Shown: positions 7,891-17,140, counted from the first letter of the stretch. The stretch: DNA of 35,977 nucleotides from Pseudomonadota bacterium (GCA_029779435.1 JAKPAM010000018.1:1-35977); one strand, 5' to 3'. The notes: generated from the sequence alone by a model not told the origin. Translations and numbers: made by a program.

Positions 7891-9272
7891 GCGCTCACCT
7901 CGACCTTGCGCAGCGGTGGGATCGCCCAGCCGCGTACTTCTTCGCGCGGGTAGTACAGGCGCAGGATCAGGTAGAACCGGCCGGCCGGCGCCGGCAGCCA
8001 GTTGCTGGTCGACGAGGGTCGCTGGTGGCCGACGATGATCTCCAGGCTGCCGTCGGCCCCCTTCTCGATGCCCAGCGTGCGATCGCCGATCGAGAACCGG
8101 TCGATCTCGTTCGTGTACAGGAACCGGTCCTGGTCGTACAACGTGATCGACCAGAACGCGTCGGCCGGCGGCATGTCATCGGCCTCGAAACGGATCACGT
8201 AGCGGTTGTTGCCGTCGAGTCCGGCCTTGTCGGCATCGAAATGCGACGCGACGTAGATCGCCTCCTCGGCGGCGAGCGCGCCGAGCCCCAGGTAGGCGGT
8301 GCGGGCACGGGCCAGGTAGTCGACACCGTAGCGGCCGGTCGCCGCGGAGATACGCCACGGTTTCGGGCCGCGCTTGCCACCGGCGGCGCCGATCAGCTTG
8401 ATCCCTTCCTCGAAGCCCCGGACCAGCGCGTCACGTACGATCGGCTCCAACGCCTCCCAGCGGAACTCGGCGCTGGCGATCAGCCCGCCCTGCGCGAGCA
8501 ACGCGACCAGCCCTTCGTCGCTCACGGTGCCCGGCGTCTCGGCCATCGCATGGCTCAGGTTCGTGAAGAACGTGGCCGCGACCTCGGCGGCCGGTTGCGC
8601 ATGCTCGAGCATCGCCGCCATCACGTCGACCGGCTTGCCCGCCCATGCCGACACGGTCGTCGATGACGACAGCGGCGCGGTGCCGATGGCCGGCTCCAGG
8701 CGGATCCCGGCCTGCAGCTCGCGGGCCAGCGGCCAGTCGCTCTCATCACGCGCGAGAATGCGGCCGATCAGCCAGACCAGGTTCGTCGGACACTCGATGA
8801 TCCGGCCGGTGAAGCCCGGATCGGTCATCCGCCGGCCCGGGCCGACCAGCGCCACGGTCTCGCCGTCGCGGTCGCAATTGCGCGGCCCCAGGTTCGCGAA
8901 GTTCTCGGTGTACGCGTCGTACAGCGGCAGCACGAAATAGCGGTCCGGATCCCGGTTGGCGGCTGGTATCGTCAGCAGCATCGGGCCGTTGGCCAGGTTG
9001 ATCCAGCCCATCGTGTACAGCAGGTCGTTGGCCGGCGTCACGACGTCGCGATCACGGTCCGTCGACGGGCGCTTGGCGTGGTGCAACGCGTTGATCCGCA
9101 TCCGCGCGTCCGACGACGCGCCGTCGGCTCGCTGGCGACCGCCGGCGGACGTCTGCAGCGCGCAAGTCCGGAACGTCTCGATCAATGGATAGCCGTAGAT
9201 AGTGCCGATCATGCCGGCGGCACGGGCCAGTGCCGCGCGTCCTTCGTTGACAAGGTTCTCGTTGGTGCTCAT
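7887..9272 (-). CDS. DUF1254/DUF1214 domain protein
   Basis: Protein of 461 residues with a DUF1254 region (about 20-180: GTIYGYPLIETFR, NDLLYTMGWINLANGPMLL, RYFVLPLYDAY) and a C-terminal DUF1214 region (about 350-455: FWSITLYDQDRFLYTNEIDRF, then NWLPAPAGRFYLILRLYYP). The biochemical role of this family is not established; members often sit in catabolic or stress-linked operons. No signal peptide is evident, unlike many relatives. The start ATG 9272 has a strong GGAAGGAG site. It lies 53 bp after a Bug receptor gene, and its last 4 bases overlap the metallo-hydrolase start, implying a joint task. The family call is firm, the function unknown. Confidence 0.9.
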   Translation of the reverse strand: MSTNENLVNEGRAALARAAGMIGTIYGYPLIETFRTCALQTSAGGRQRADGASSDARMRINALHHAKRPSTDRDRDVVTPANDLLYTMGWINLANGPMLLTIPAANRDPDRYFVLPLYDAYTENFANLGPRNCDRDGETVALVGPGRRMTDPGFTGRIIECPTNLVWLIGRILARDESDWPLARELQAGIRLEPAIGTAPLSSSTTVSAWAGKPVDVMAAMLEHAQPAAEVAATFFTNLSHAMAETPGTVSDEGLVALLAQGGLIASAEFRWEALEPIVRDALVRGFEEGIKLIGAAGGKRGPKPWRISAATGRYGVDYLARARTAYLGLGALAAEEAIYVASHFDADKAGLDGNNRYVIRFEADDMPPADAFWSITLYDQDRFLYTNEIDRFSIGDRTLGIEKGADGSLEIIVGHQRPSSTSNWLPAPAGRFYLILRLYYPREEVRGWAIPPLRKVEVSA

Positions 9273-9325
9273 CTCGTCTCCTTCCTATGTGCGGCGGCCG
9301 ACCGGCGTCCGCCGATCGCGATCCG

Positions 9326-10336
9326 CTAGTCGATGGTCACACCCGTGCTGCGGGTCAGCTCGAGCGATACCGGCAGATAGGCCTCATAAGCGGCACGCGC
9401 CTGCGCGGCCGTGCTGCCCAAGGGTTCGAGGCCCATGTCGAGCAGCCGCTTGTGCACGTCGGGCTGCCTGACCACTTCGCCCACTTCCTTGCTCAGGCGC
9501 TGGACGATCGCATCGGGCGTCCGGGCGGGCGCCAGCAGCGTGATCGGACCGGTGATCGTGTAGATCAGTTCCTTGTAGCCCAGCTCGGCGAAGGTCGGCG
9601 TATCCGGCAGCAGCGGCGATCGCGTCGGCCCGGTCATCGCGATCGCACGCAGCCGGCCGGCATCGATGTATGGCTTCATCGTCGCCAGCGAACCGACCGT
9701 CAACTGGATGACGCCGCTGACCAGGTCGACGGTCATCGGCCCTTCGCCCTTGTACGCGGAGTGCGAGGTCTGCAGGCCGTAGGTCTTGTCCATGAAGACC
9801 TGGAACTGATGCGGCTGCGTCCCCGGCCCCCACGATCCGATCGTGAACTTGCCGGGCTGCTCGCGGATCAGCGCGAGCAGTTCGTCATAAGTCCTGGCCG
9901 GCACCTCGGGATTGACGACCATCACGGTGCGCGGCGTGACCACGTCCGAAATCCGGACCAGGTCGCTGCGCGGATCGTACGGCAGGGTCCGGTACAGCAC
10001 GAGGTTCGACGTCAGCGGCGCCGGCACCGACAGCAGCAGCGTATGGCCGTCGGGCGCGCTCTTGGCGACGTGGTCGGTGCCGATGATGCCCGCGCCGCCG
10101 CTGCGGTTCTCGACGACGACCGACGTGCCCAGGCGCTTGCTCAGGTGTTCGGCCAGCGTCCTGGCGATGATGTCGGTGCTGCCGCCGGGCTGGAACTGCA
10201 CGATGATGCGCACCGGCTTGTTGCCGGGATAGTCCTGTTGGGCCAACACGCTCCCGGCGCTCGCCGCGATCATCGCGGTGCTGATTGCCAGGCGCAGCAG
10301 CCGGCGCCGCCGCGGTCCGATCGCTCCCCGGTTCAT
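9326..10336 (-). CDS. Bug (TctC-family) periplasmic solute receptor
   Basis: Receptor of 336 residues with a strongly basic start (RRRR at 9-12), a hydrophobic core and cleavage after SVLAQ. Family landmarks are KPVRIIVQFQPGGSTDIIAR, the ENRSGGAGIIG turn, LYRTLPYDPRSDL, a central GSWGPGTQPHQF segment and LLPDTPTFAELGY. I chose ATG 10336 because GGAG lies 7 bases upstream; in-frame ATG 10354 and GTG 10363 would overlap the preceding acyl-CoA ligase stop (10341). It is the second gene of the minus-strand operon. As with the other Bug proteins here, no TctAB membrane partner is visible. The ligand is probably a small carboxylate, which would fit the ligase immediately upstream. Confidence 0.9.
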   Translation of the reverse strand: MNRGAIGPRRRRLLRLAISTAMIAASAGSVLAQQDYPGNKPVRIIVQFQPGGSTDIIARTLAEHLSKRLGTSVVVENRSGGAGIIGTDHVAKSAPDGHTLLLSVPAPLTSNLVLYRTLPYDPRSDLVRISDVVTPRTVMVVNPEVPARTYDELLALIREQPGKFTIGSWGPGTQPHQFQVFMDKTYGLQTSHSAYKGEGPMTVDLVSGVIQLTVGSLATMKPYIDAGRLRAIAMTGPTRSPLLPDTPTFAELGYKELIYTITGPITLLAPARTPDAIVQRLSKEVGEVVRQPDVHKRLLDMGLEPLGSTAAQARAAYEAYLPVSLELTRSTGVTID

Positions 10337-10340
10337 TCGT

Positions 10341-12560
10341 TCACTCCGTTCCATGAGATTCACCGATCGTCAGCAGCGCATCGAGCACGACGCACCCGCC
10401 TTCCGCCGCCGGCCGGGCCAGCACGGGGTTCAGTTCCAGGCCGTTCAGCCGCTCGCCGATCCGCTCGGCCAGCGCGGCGACCACCCCCAGCAGGTCGGCC
10501 AGCGCGTCGCGGTCGACCGGCGCCTGACCGCGGCTGCCGGCCAGCACCTTGCTGCCGCGGATCTCGCCGATCATCGCCAGCGCTTCGCGCCGCGAGATCG
10601 GCAGCGGCCGCACCGACACGTCGTCGAGCAGCTCGACGTGGATGCCGCCGAGCCCGAACATCAGCACCAGGCCGAACACGGGATCGCGATGCACGCCGAC
10701 CAGGCACTCGATGCCGCCGCCGACCATCGGCGCGACCAGCACGCCGTCGATCCGCGCATCCGGACGGCGCGCGCGCACGGCCTGTCGCATCGACGTGAAC
10801 ACGCGCCGCGCCTGCGCGGCATCGCGCACGTCGAGCGCCACGCCGCCGACGTCGGACTTATGGGCGATGTCGCGGCTGACGATCTTCAGCACGAACGGCG
10901 GCGCGATCCGGCTCAGCGCGCCATCGAGCCCGTTCTCGTCGGTGACGACCTCGTGCGGCACGACCGGCACGCCGGCTCGCGCGAGCACGCGCAACGCCTC
11001 GGCCTCGCTCATCGCACCCGTCCCGATCGCCACCAGTTGATCGGCCGCATCGGCAATCGCCTGAGCGTCGATTCCCTTACCCTCGCCGATATCCTTACCC
11101 CTGCCCGCGCCATCGGGCCGATCGTCCTCGCCTGGCGCCGCCGTGCCGGCCGCGCGCTGATCACCGACGCTCAGCACGCCCAGCGTGCGGATCGCATCGG
11201 TCGGATCGGCGAAGACCAGCACGCCCTGGGCCTCGAGTTCGCGGCGCCGGGCCGGTGCCAGCAGCGTGCATAGCGCCAGCACGGTCTGCGGGTACCGATC
11301 ACGCAGCCCGCGCATCAGGCGCTCGAGCGTCGGCCAGAACTTGTCCGACGCCCCGCCGGCGGCCATGAACGCGATCCACGAACCGTACTGGCCATCGGCC
11401 AGCATCAGGTCGGCGGCCTGCGTCAGCAGTCCCGGTTCGCTGGTGACCTGGCCGGTGATGTCCAGCGGATTGCGCGTGGCGGCGAACGGCACCAGCGCCT
11501 TGATCGACTGCTGCGTCGCCTCCGACAGCGCCGGCACGTCCAGCCCCGCTTCCTGCGCGTCGTCGGCCATCAGCGCGCCGACACCGCCGGAGACGGTAAA
11601 CAGCCCGATCGATGCTCGCCGCGGCCGGCCGGCCGTGGCCGCCGCGTGCGCGAACCCGAAGAAATCGGTGATCGTGCGCGCCCGGATCACGCCATGGCGC
11701 CGGAACACCGCGTCGTAGACGCGCTCATCGCCGGCGAGCGCCGCCGTATGCGATGCGGCGGCCTGCGCGCCGAGCCCGGTGCTGCCGACCTTGATCGCGA
11801 CCACGGTCTTGCCGCGCTCGCGAGCCGCTTCGAAGGCCTCGCACAGCCGGGCGCCGTCCCGGCACCCTTCCATGTACACCATGACGACGTCGGTATCGGG
11901 GTCGCGAGCCATCCAGTCCAGGCAATCGGCCAGTTGCAGGTCGGCCTCGTTGCCGGTCGTCGCCCACAGCGACAACCCGATGCCGCGCTCGCGCGCCATC
12001 GCGTAAGCGTATGCCCCGAACGCGCCGGACTGGCTGGCCAGCGCGATGCGGCCCGGCTCGACCAGTCCCGATGCCGGCGCCGGCGAGAAGGTCGCGTACA
12101 GATGGCGACGCACGTTCATCACGCCCAGGCAGTTCGGCCCCAGCATCCGGATGCCGGCGTCGCGGCATGCCCGCGCGATCCGCTGCTGCGCCGCCTCGCC
12201 GTCCGCGCCGGTCTCGGCGAAGCCCGACGAGAAGACGATGAGGTTGGCGACGCCCGCGGCGGCCGCATCGGCGACCGCGCTCTCGACGGCGGCCGCCGGC
12301 ACGGCCAGCACCGCCAGGTCGATCGGCTGGCCGATCGCGGCGAGGCTGGGCCAGGCGCGCATACCCTGGACGGTCTGCGCGTTCGGATTGACCGGATACA
12401 CGTCGCCGGCGAAGCCGAAACCGCACGCATAGCGCAGCGGGATCCCGCCGATCTTGTCCGGATTCGACGATGCGCCGACGATCGCCAGGCTCCGCGGCGA
12501 GAACAGGCGCTCGAGCGAAAGGCGCGCACCAGCGCCCGGGTCCGGACGAATGTCGACCAA
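10341..12560 (-). CDS. NDP-forming acyl-CoA ligase (acetate-CoA ligase family)
   Basis: Fusion-type enzyme of 739 residues with CoA-binding (about 18-115), succinyl-CoA-ligase-like (about 165-300) and C-terminal ATP-grasp (about 515-735) domains. It converts a carboxylic acid, CoA and a nucleoside triphosphate to acyl-CoA, NDP and phosphate. The expected phospho-His is His271 in SHTAALAG, the GPNCLGVMN block is at 141-149, and ASQSGAFG is at 175-182. The ATP-grasp part contains PFVLKIVSRDIAHKSDVGGV. Translation appears to start at TTG 12560 with AAGGA upstream, as no in-frame ATG lies near the domain start. It heads the minus-strand operon and diverges from a Crp/Fnr-type regulator. It is probably cytosolic and activates the acid imported or released by the downstream gene products. 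Confidence 0.9.
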   Translation of the reverse strand: MVDIRPDPGAGARLSLERLFSPRSLAIVGASSNPDKIGGIPLRYACGFGFAGDVYPVNPNAQTVQGMRAWPSLAAIGQPIDLAVLAVPAAAVESAVADAAAAGVANLIVFSSGFAETGADGEAAQQRIARACRDAGIRMLGPNCLGVMNVRRHLYATFSPAPASGLVEPGRIALASQSGAFGAYAYAMARERGIGLSLWATTGNEADLQLADCLDWMARDPDTDVVMVYMEGCRDGARLCEAFEAARERGKTVVAIKVGSTGLGAQAAASHTAALAGDERVYDAVFRRHGVIRARTITDFFGFAHAAATAGRPRRASIGLFTVSGGVGALMADDAQEAGLDVPALSEATQQSIKALVPFAATRNPLDITGQVTSEPGLLTQAADLMLADGQYGSWIAFMAAGGASDKFWPTLERLMRGLRDRYPQTVLALCTLLAPARRRELEAQGVLVFADPTDAIRTLGVLSVGDQRAAGTAAPGEDDRPDGAGRGKDIGEGKGIDAQAIADAADQLVAIGTGAMSEAEALRVLARAGVPVVPHEVVTDENGLDGALSRIAPPFVLKIVSRDIAHKSDVGGVALDVRDAAQARRVFTSMRQAVRARRPDARIDGVLVAPMVGGGIECLVGVHRDPVFGLVLMFGLGGIHVELLDDVSVRPLPISRREALAMIGEIRGSKVLAGSRGQAPVDRDALADLLGVVAALAERIGERLNGLELNPVLARPAAEGGCVVLDALLTIGESHGTE

Positions 12561-12621
12561 GATGTTTCCTTGATGAGCGGGTCATGCTGCATCGACGATC
12601 CAGCCGCTGGGACACGACGGG

Positions 12622-12640
12622 CACGCTGCGGTGCAGCGTG
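12622..12640. promoter_or_regulatory. Inverted repeat in divergent promoter region
   Basis: CACGCTGC at 12622-12629 and GCAGCGTG at 12633-12640 form perfect 8-bp arms around 3 bases, in the 173-bp gap between the divergent ligase operon and Crp/Fnr-type regulator gene. It is a candidate operator or an RNA hairpin. It does not resemble the TGTGA-N6-TCACA or TTGAT-N4-ATCAA sites of CRP and FNR. Confidence 0.4.
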
Positions 12641-12733
12641 GAAGAGGCGATGCGATCCGGACTACGATATCGGCCGAGTCGAGTGAAATCTATCAATCGT
12701 GCGACACATTTGCGTATGTCGGTACGGGACGCC

Positions 12734-13489
12734 ATGAACACGCCCACTGCCGGACACGGCCTGACGACCGAGCGTGCGATCCCGCCTCAGACGACCGACG
12801 TACTACGCTGGAACCAGTTGTTCGCGAACTGGCCCGAAGAGGACCGGCTGGCGATCACGGCCGCCTCGCACACGGCCCGCTATCGCCGGCGCACATTGAT
12901 CATGAGCCGCGAATCGACGTCGAGAGAACTGCTGGCCGTCGTGTCGGGCTGCATCGAAGTCGCGGCGTTCAACGCCGAAGGCCGCCGACATCTGAATGCG
13001 CTGCTGGGGCCGCGCAGCGTCGTGCCGATCGTGGAACTGCTCGACGAAAGCTCGCGCAGCTACGACTATTACGCGCGTGAGGATTCGCTGATCGTCCACA
13101 TCCCTCGCAGCGCCCTGATGCAGCGGCTCGATCGCAACCCCATGCTATGGAAGACCGTCGCGCAACTGGCGCTGGAGCGCCAGCGGAGCAGCGTCGCCGA
13201 CCTGCGCGCGCTGACGGTCGGGTCGACCCGCCGGCGGATCGCCGCGATCCTGCTGCGGATGGCGCGGATCTATGCACCGGAAAGATCTTGCGCGCCCCCC
13301 CGGGCGCAAACCAGCGCCATCGACATCAACCTCGCGCAGCACGACCTGGCAGCGATGCTCTGCGTGTCGCGCCAGACCGTCAACAAGGAACTGGGCGCGC
13401 TGGTCGAAGCCGGTGTGCTGCACATGGCGTACAAGCGGCTGACCATCATCGACGGCGCGCGGCTCGAACGGCTCGCGGCGGTCGAATGA
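12734..13489 (+). CDS. Crp/Fnr-family transcriptional regulator
   Basis: Regulator of 251 residues. An N-terminal cyclic-nucleotide-binding-like beta-roll (about 28-145) leads through a long helix (TVAQLALERQRSSVADLRAL) to a C-terminal winged helix with HDLAAMLCVSRQTVNKELGALVEAGVL as recognition segment. There is no N-terminal cysteine cluster, so it is not a classical oxygen-sensing FNR, and the cAMP-contact pattern of true CRP is not obvious, so its signal is unknown. ATG 12734 is preferred (GGGAC upstream); ATG 12716 is possible. It is divergent from the acyl-CoA ligase operon, which suggests local control. Its 3' end converges on the alpha/beta hydrolase gene. Confidence 0.88.
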   Translation: MNTPTAGHGLTTERAIPPQTTDVLRWNQLFANWPEEDRLAITAASHTARYRRRTLIMSRESTSRELLAVVSGCIEVAAFNAEGRRHLNALLGPRSVVPIVELLDESSRSYDYYAREDSLIVHIPRSALMQRLDRNPMLWKTVAQLALERQRSSVADLRALTVGSTRRRIAAILLRMARIYAPERSCAPPRAQTSAIDINLAQHDLAAMLCVSRQTVNKELGALVEAGVLHMAYKRLTIIDGARLERLAAVE

Positions 13490-13502
13490 CGGCTCCGGTT
13501 AG

Positions 13503-13524
13503 GACCGGTTGACGCCAGGATCGA
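13503..13524 (+). repeat. Copy of the dispersed convergent-spacer motif
   Basis: GACCGGTTGACGCCAG plus GATCGA matches the 31869-31890 copy at 19 of 22 positions. It lies in the 57-bp gap between the convergent regulator and hydrolase stops. Confidence 0.6.
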
Positions 13525-13546
13525 ACCCGCGCGAAGCCCTGTTCGT

Positions 13547-14392
13547 TCAATCCGGATACGCGGCCAGGTGCGCGAGCAGCGCCTGATCGACGACCGATGC
13601 CGAATCGTCGGTCAGGAAATGGCCCGCGCCCGGCACCTCGATGAAACGATAAGGCCCGTCCACGAAGCGGGCCGTGGCTTCGGCGGCCATCCGCCCGACC
13701 GTCGAATCGGCGCTCCCCCACACGTATAGCGTGGGCACGCCGATCACCGGAAACCCGGGCTGGCGCATCGCCTGCGCCGATGCGCGATACCACTCGATCG
13801 CCGCTTCCAGCGCGCCCGGCGGTTCGAGCGTCGCGCAATAGGCGTCGATCGCCGACGCCGGCACGCCCTGATCGGCCAGCCGCGCGCGCAGACCGGCCAT
13901 CCGGTCCTGCCGGATCGCGGCGGGCGTGGCCGGATCGAGCAAGCGCTGGTGATGCCCGGAACGCGCGGCCTGTTCGGGATCGTCGTGCATCGCCCACGCG
14001 AATGCCGCCGGATGCGGACGCGACAGCACGGTCAGCGAGCGGATCCGTTCCGGCGCCCGCGCCGCCGTCATCCACGCGATCTGACCGCCCCAGTCGTGCC
14101 CGACCAGATGGAAGCGATCCGCGCCCAGTGCATCGGCCAGGCCCAGCGCGTCGTCGACGATCCGCTCGGCCGCGTAGTGCTCGGTCCCGAGCGGCCGGGC
14201 GCCGGGCGAATAGCCGCGCTGGTCCGGCGCGATGCCGCGGAACCCGGCGCGGGCCAGCGCCGCCAGCGTCTCGCGCCATGCGTGGCGGCATTGCGGAAAG
14301 CCGTGCAGCATCAAGACCGGGACACCGTCGCCGGGCCCGGCGACGTCGACATCGAAGGTCAGCGGCCCGAGCGGGATGCGTTGGACTGGCAT
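13547..14392 (-). CDS. Alpha/beta-fold hydrolase (epoxide hydrolase/dehalogenase-like)
   Basis: Enzyme of 281 residues with oxyanion-side HGFPQ (30-34), the nucleophile elbow GHDWGG with Asp100, a likely charge-relay Asp near 229 (YVWGSADST) and His258 in PGAGHF. An Asp nucleophile in GHDWGG points to the epoxide hydrolase or haloalkane/fluoroacetate dehalogenase branch rather than a Ser esterase. The cap domain spans about 125-210. It is cytosolic, with no signal peptide. It diverges from the AMP-forming ligase across 180 bp, so the two may share control. The exact substrate cannot be assigned. Confidence 0.88.
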   Translation of the reverse strand: MPVQRIPLGPLTFDVDVAGPGDGVPVLMLHGFPQCRHAWRETLAALARAGFRGIAPDQRGYSPGARPLGTEHYAAERIVDDALGLADALGADRFHLVGHDWGGQIAWMTAARAPERIRSLTVLSRPHPAAFAWAMHDDPEQAARSGHHQRLLDPATPAAIRQDRMAGLRARLADQGVPASAIDAYCATLEPPGALEAAIEWYRASAQAMRQPGFPVIGVPTLYVWGSADSTVGRMAAEATARFVDGPYRFIEVPGAGHFLTDDSASVVDQALLAHLAAYPD

Positions 14393-14572
14393 GGGAGCGT
14401 CTCCTGCGGTTCGCGCCCATTATCCTCAATGCTTCAAGGGGCCGCCGTACGAACCCGGCGCGGCGCGCGGCTTCGGCGCTATCCCGAATACTCCTCCGGC
14501 GGATTTGCCGCCAAACTCGACGGTTGCGCCCGCCGCGGCCCGCCCCGGCACACAACGACCGAAGGAGACGAC

Positions 14573-16147
14573 ATGTACCCCGGAAAATACGCCGCCGCCC
14601 ACCCCGAGCGCCCTGCGTTCATCATGGCCAGCACCGGCCAGGCGGTCAGCTACGCCGAGTTCGAGGCGCGAGCGAACCGGCTGGCGCACCTGCTGCGCGC
14701 GCATGGCCTGAAGCGGCTCGACCACTTCTCGATCTTCATGGAGAACAACGACCGCTACCTCGAGTGCTGCGCGGCCGGCGAGCGCACGGGCGCGTATTTC
14801 ACCTGCGCCAACTCGTACCTGACGGCCGACGAACTGGCCTACATCCTGAACAACAGCGAATCGCAGATACTGATCACGTCGACGTCGCGCCGCGCGGTCG
14901 CGGCCAAGGCGCTCGAATCGTGTCCCCGCATCAAGCTGGCGCTGCTCGTGCAGAGCGCGCCGGGCGAAAAGACCGCGCCGGTCACCGACACTTATCCGTT
15001 CGTCGATTTCCTCGAAGCGACGTCGGCGCAACCGTCGACGCCGATCGCCGACGAGGCGCTGGGCGTCGCGATGCTGTATTCGTCGGGCACGACCGGGCGC
15101 CCCAAGGGCATCGTCCGTCCGCTGCCCGACGCGCCGCCGACCGAACGCCTGCCGCTGTTCGACTTCCTGCTGCGGCTGTGGCAATACCGCGAGGACATGA
15201 TCTACCTGTCGCCGGCGCCGCTGTACCACTCGGCCCCGCAGGCGGCGGTCGGGCTGACGATCCGGATGGGCGGCACCGTGGTCATCATGGAGCACTTCGA
15301 TCCCGAGCAGTACCTGGCGCTCGTCGAGCGCTACCACGTCACGCATACGCAGCTCGTGCCGACGATGTTCAGCCGGATGCTGAAGCTGCCCGAGGCGGCG
15401 CGGACCCGCCACGACCTGTCGTCGCTGAAGATCGCGATCCATGCGGCCGCCCCGTGTCCGGCGCAGGTCAAGGAGGACATGATCCGGTGGTGGGGCCCGA
15501 TCATCCATGAATACTATGGCGCCACCGAGGGCCTGGGCTTCACCGCCTGCAACAGCGAGGAATGGCTCGCGCATCGCGGCTCGGTCGGCCGCGTGCTGCT
15601 CGGCGAGTTGCACATCCTCGACGAATCGATGCAACCGGCGCCCAAGGGCGAGCCGGGCGAGATCTGGTTCAAGACCGCCACGCCGTTCGAGTACTTCAAC
15701 GATCCCGAACGAACCCAGCAGACCCGGTCGGCCGACGGCACGATGAGCACCGTCGGCGACGTCGGGTACGTCGACGACGACGGGTTCCTGTATCTGACCG
15801 ACCGCTCGACGTTCATGATCATCTCCGGCGGCGTCAACATCTATCCGCAGGAATGCGAGAACCTGCTGATCACGCATCCGCAGGTCGCCGACGCCGCGGT
15901 GTTCGGCGTGCCGAACGAAGACCTGGGCGAGGAGGTCAAGGCCGTCGTGCAGTTGATGCCCGGGCAGAAGGCGGACGACGCGATGGCCCGGACGCTGATC
16001 GCGTTCTGCCAGGCCAACCTGGCCAAGGTCAAGTGCCCGCGCTCGATCGATTTCGCCGACGAACTGCCGCGCCTGCCGACGGGCAAGCTGTATAAGAAGG
16101 CGCTGCGCGACAAGTACTGGGGCGACAAGCGATCGCGGATCGTCTGA
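14573..16147 (+). CDS. AMP-forming acyl-CoA synthetase
   Basis: ANL-superfamily ligase of 524 residues that activates a carboxylic acid via an acyl-AMP to acyl-CoA. Motifs are the P-loop YSSGTTGRPKG (169-179), YYGATEG in the adenylate pocket, GDVGYVDDDGFLYLTDRS at the hinge, and the C-terminal PTGKLYKKAL with the catalytic Lys. Length and layout suit medium- or long-chain or aryl acid ligases. The start ATG 14573 is set by GAAGGAG 7 bases upstream; the frame is open for about 600 bp before this as a shadow of the opposite-strand hydrolase. The SDR gene follows by 44 bp, so the two likely form one transcript. Confidence 0.93.
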   Translation: MYPGKYAAAHPERPAFIMASTGQAVSYAEFEARANRLAHLLRAHGLKRLDHFSIFMENNDRYLECCAAGERTGAYFTCANSYLTADELAYILNNSESQILITSTSRRAVAAKALESCPRIKLALLVQSAPGEKTAPVTDTYPFVDFLEATSAQPSTPIADEALGVAMLYSSGTTGRPKGIVRPLPDAPPTERLPLFDFLLRLWQYREDMIYLSPAPLYHSAPQAAVGLTIRMGGTVVIMEHFDPEQYLALVERYHVTHTQLVPTMFSRMLKLPEAARTRHDLSSLKIAIHAAAPCPAQVKEDMIRWWGPIIHEYYGATEGLGFTACNSEEWLAHRGSVGRVLLGELHILDESMQPAPKGEPGEIWFKTATPFEYFNDPERTQQTRSADGTMSTVGDVGYVDDDGFLYLTDRSTFMIISGGVNIYPQECENLLITHPQVADAAVFGVPNEDLGEEVKAVVQLMPGQKADDAMARTLIAFCQANLAKVKCPRSIDFADELPRLPTGKLYKKALRDKYWGDKRSRIV

Positions 16148-16191
16148 CCGGCGCATCGCCCCTCACGATTTCACTCCAACAAGGACCATCG

Positions 16192-17070
16192 ATGGCCAAC
16201 AGACTGGCAGGCAAGGTCGCCGTGATCACCGGCGCCGCATCAGGCATCGGGCGCGCGACGCTCGAACTCTTCGTCGAAGAAGGCGCGCGCGTGATCGCCG
16301 CCGACGTCCAGCGGGATGTCGGCAGCGAACTCGAACAGCGCTATCCGGGCGTCGTTCGCTTCGCGCACTGCGACGTCACGCAATTGCCGCAACTGAAGGC
16401 CGCGATCGACAGCGCGGCCGAGCACTTCGGCGGGCTGGACATCCTGTTCAGCAATGCCGGGCGCGGCGGTTCGCCGGTCGGCGTCGAGGATTTCGACGCC
16501 GCGGCCTGGGACCAGACCCAGGCGCTGCTGCTGCGCTCGGTCGCGGCCGGCGCCTCGTATGCGGTACCGCACCTGAAGCGGCGCGGCGGCGGTTCGATCA
16601 TCAATACGTCGTCGGTGTCGGCGCTGCAGGCCGGCTACGCGTCGATCGACTACTCGGTGGCCAAGGCCGGCGTGCTGCACTACACGCGCGTCGCGGCCGC
16701 CGATCTCGCGCCGCAAAAGATCCGGATCAACGCGATCGTGCCGGGCTTCATCGCGACCTCGATCTTCGGCAACTCGCTGGGGCTCGGCGCCGCCGAGACC
16801 AAGGCGATGGCCGACCGCATCGCCGAGAAAAGCGGCATCGCCAATCCGATCGGCAAACCGGGCCTGCCGCAGGACATCGCCGAGGCGGCGCTGTTCCTGG
16901 CGTCGGACGCCGCCGCCTTCATCACCGGCACGCACCTGACCGTCGATGGTGGCCTGACGATCGGGCCGCGCAGTTCCTGGGACAAATCCAACCCGGGTGC
17001 GCTCGGCTCGGCGCTGGGACTGTCTCCCGAACAGATGCAGGCACTGCGGGAACGGCGGCCGGTGGGCTGA
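16192..17070 (+). CDS. Short-chain dehydrogenase/reductase (SDR)
   Basis: NAD(P)-dependent oxidoreductase of 292 residues. The cofactor motif TGAASGIG is at 13-20, NAG at 88-90, the catalytic Ser near 141, and the YxxxK pair is Tyr154/Lys158 in YSVAKAG. Asp38 at the end of the second strand (VIAADV) suggests NAD preference. The C-terminal 'FITGTHLTVDGG' is typical of classical SDRs, with about 35 extra residues beyond the usual 250. It follows the AMP-forming ligase by 44 bp and probably oxidises or reduces a hydroxy- or keto-intermediate of the same pathway. Confidence 0.93.
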   Translation: MANRLAGKVAVITGAASGIGRATLELFVEEGARVIAADVQRDVGSELEQRYPGVVRFAHCDVTQLPQLKAAIDSAAEHFGGLDILFSNAGRGGSPVGVEDFDAAAWDQTQALLLRSVAAGASYAVPHLKRRGGGSIINTSSVSALQAGYASIDYSVAKAGVLHYTRVAAADLAPQKIRINAIVPGFIATSIFGNSLGLGAAETKAMADRIAEKSGIANPIGKPGLPQDIAEAALFLASDAAAFITGTHLTVDGGLTIGPRSSWDKSNPGALGSALGLSPEQMQALRERRPVG

Positions 17071-17090
17071 GCCTCTCGGCAACGGGCACA

Positions 17091-17109
17091 TCGGGCGGAT
17101 CCCGCCCGA
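17091..17109. terminator. GC-rich hairpin after the SDR gene
   Basis: TCGGGCGG (17091-17098) and CCGCCCGA (17102-17109) make a perfect 8-bp stem with a 3-nt loop, 20 bp after the SDR stop. It lacks a T-tract, so termination would be weak or Rho-assisted. It separates the ligase/SDR pair from the GntR-acnD-prpF unit. Confidence 0.4.
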
Positions 17110-17140
17110 CCGGAACCCCAGCGAAGCACCGGGCGGCCGC

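Noticed and set aside
13949..16147. AMP-forming ligase with a 208-residue N-terminal extension
   Set aside because: The extra part is opposite the hydrolase gene and lacks any domain; GAAGGAG marks ATG 14573.
14426..16156. A 576-codon open frame on the minus strand across the AMP-forming ligase
   Set aside because: Shadow of the ligase, with an Arg/Gln-rich composition and no motifs.
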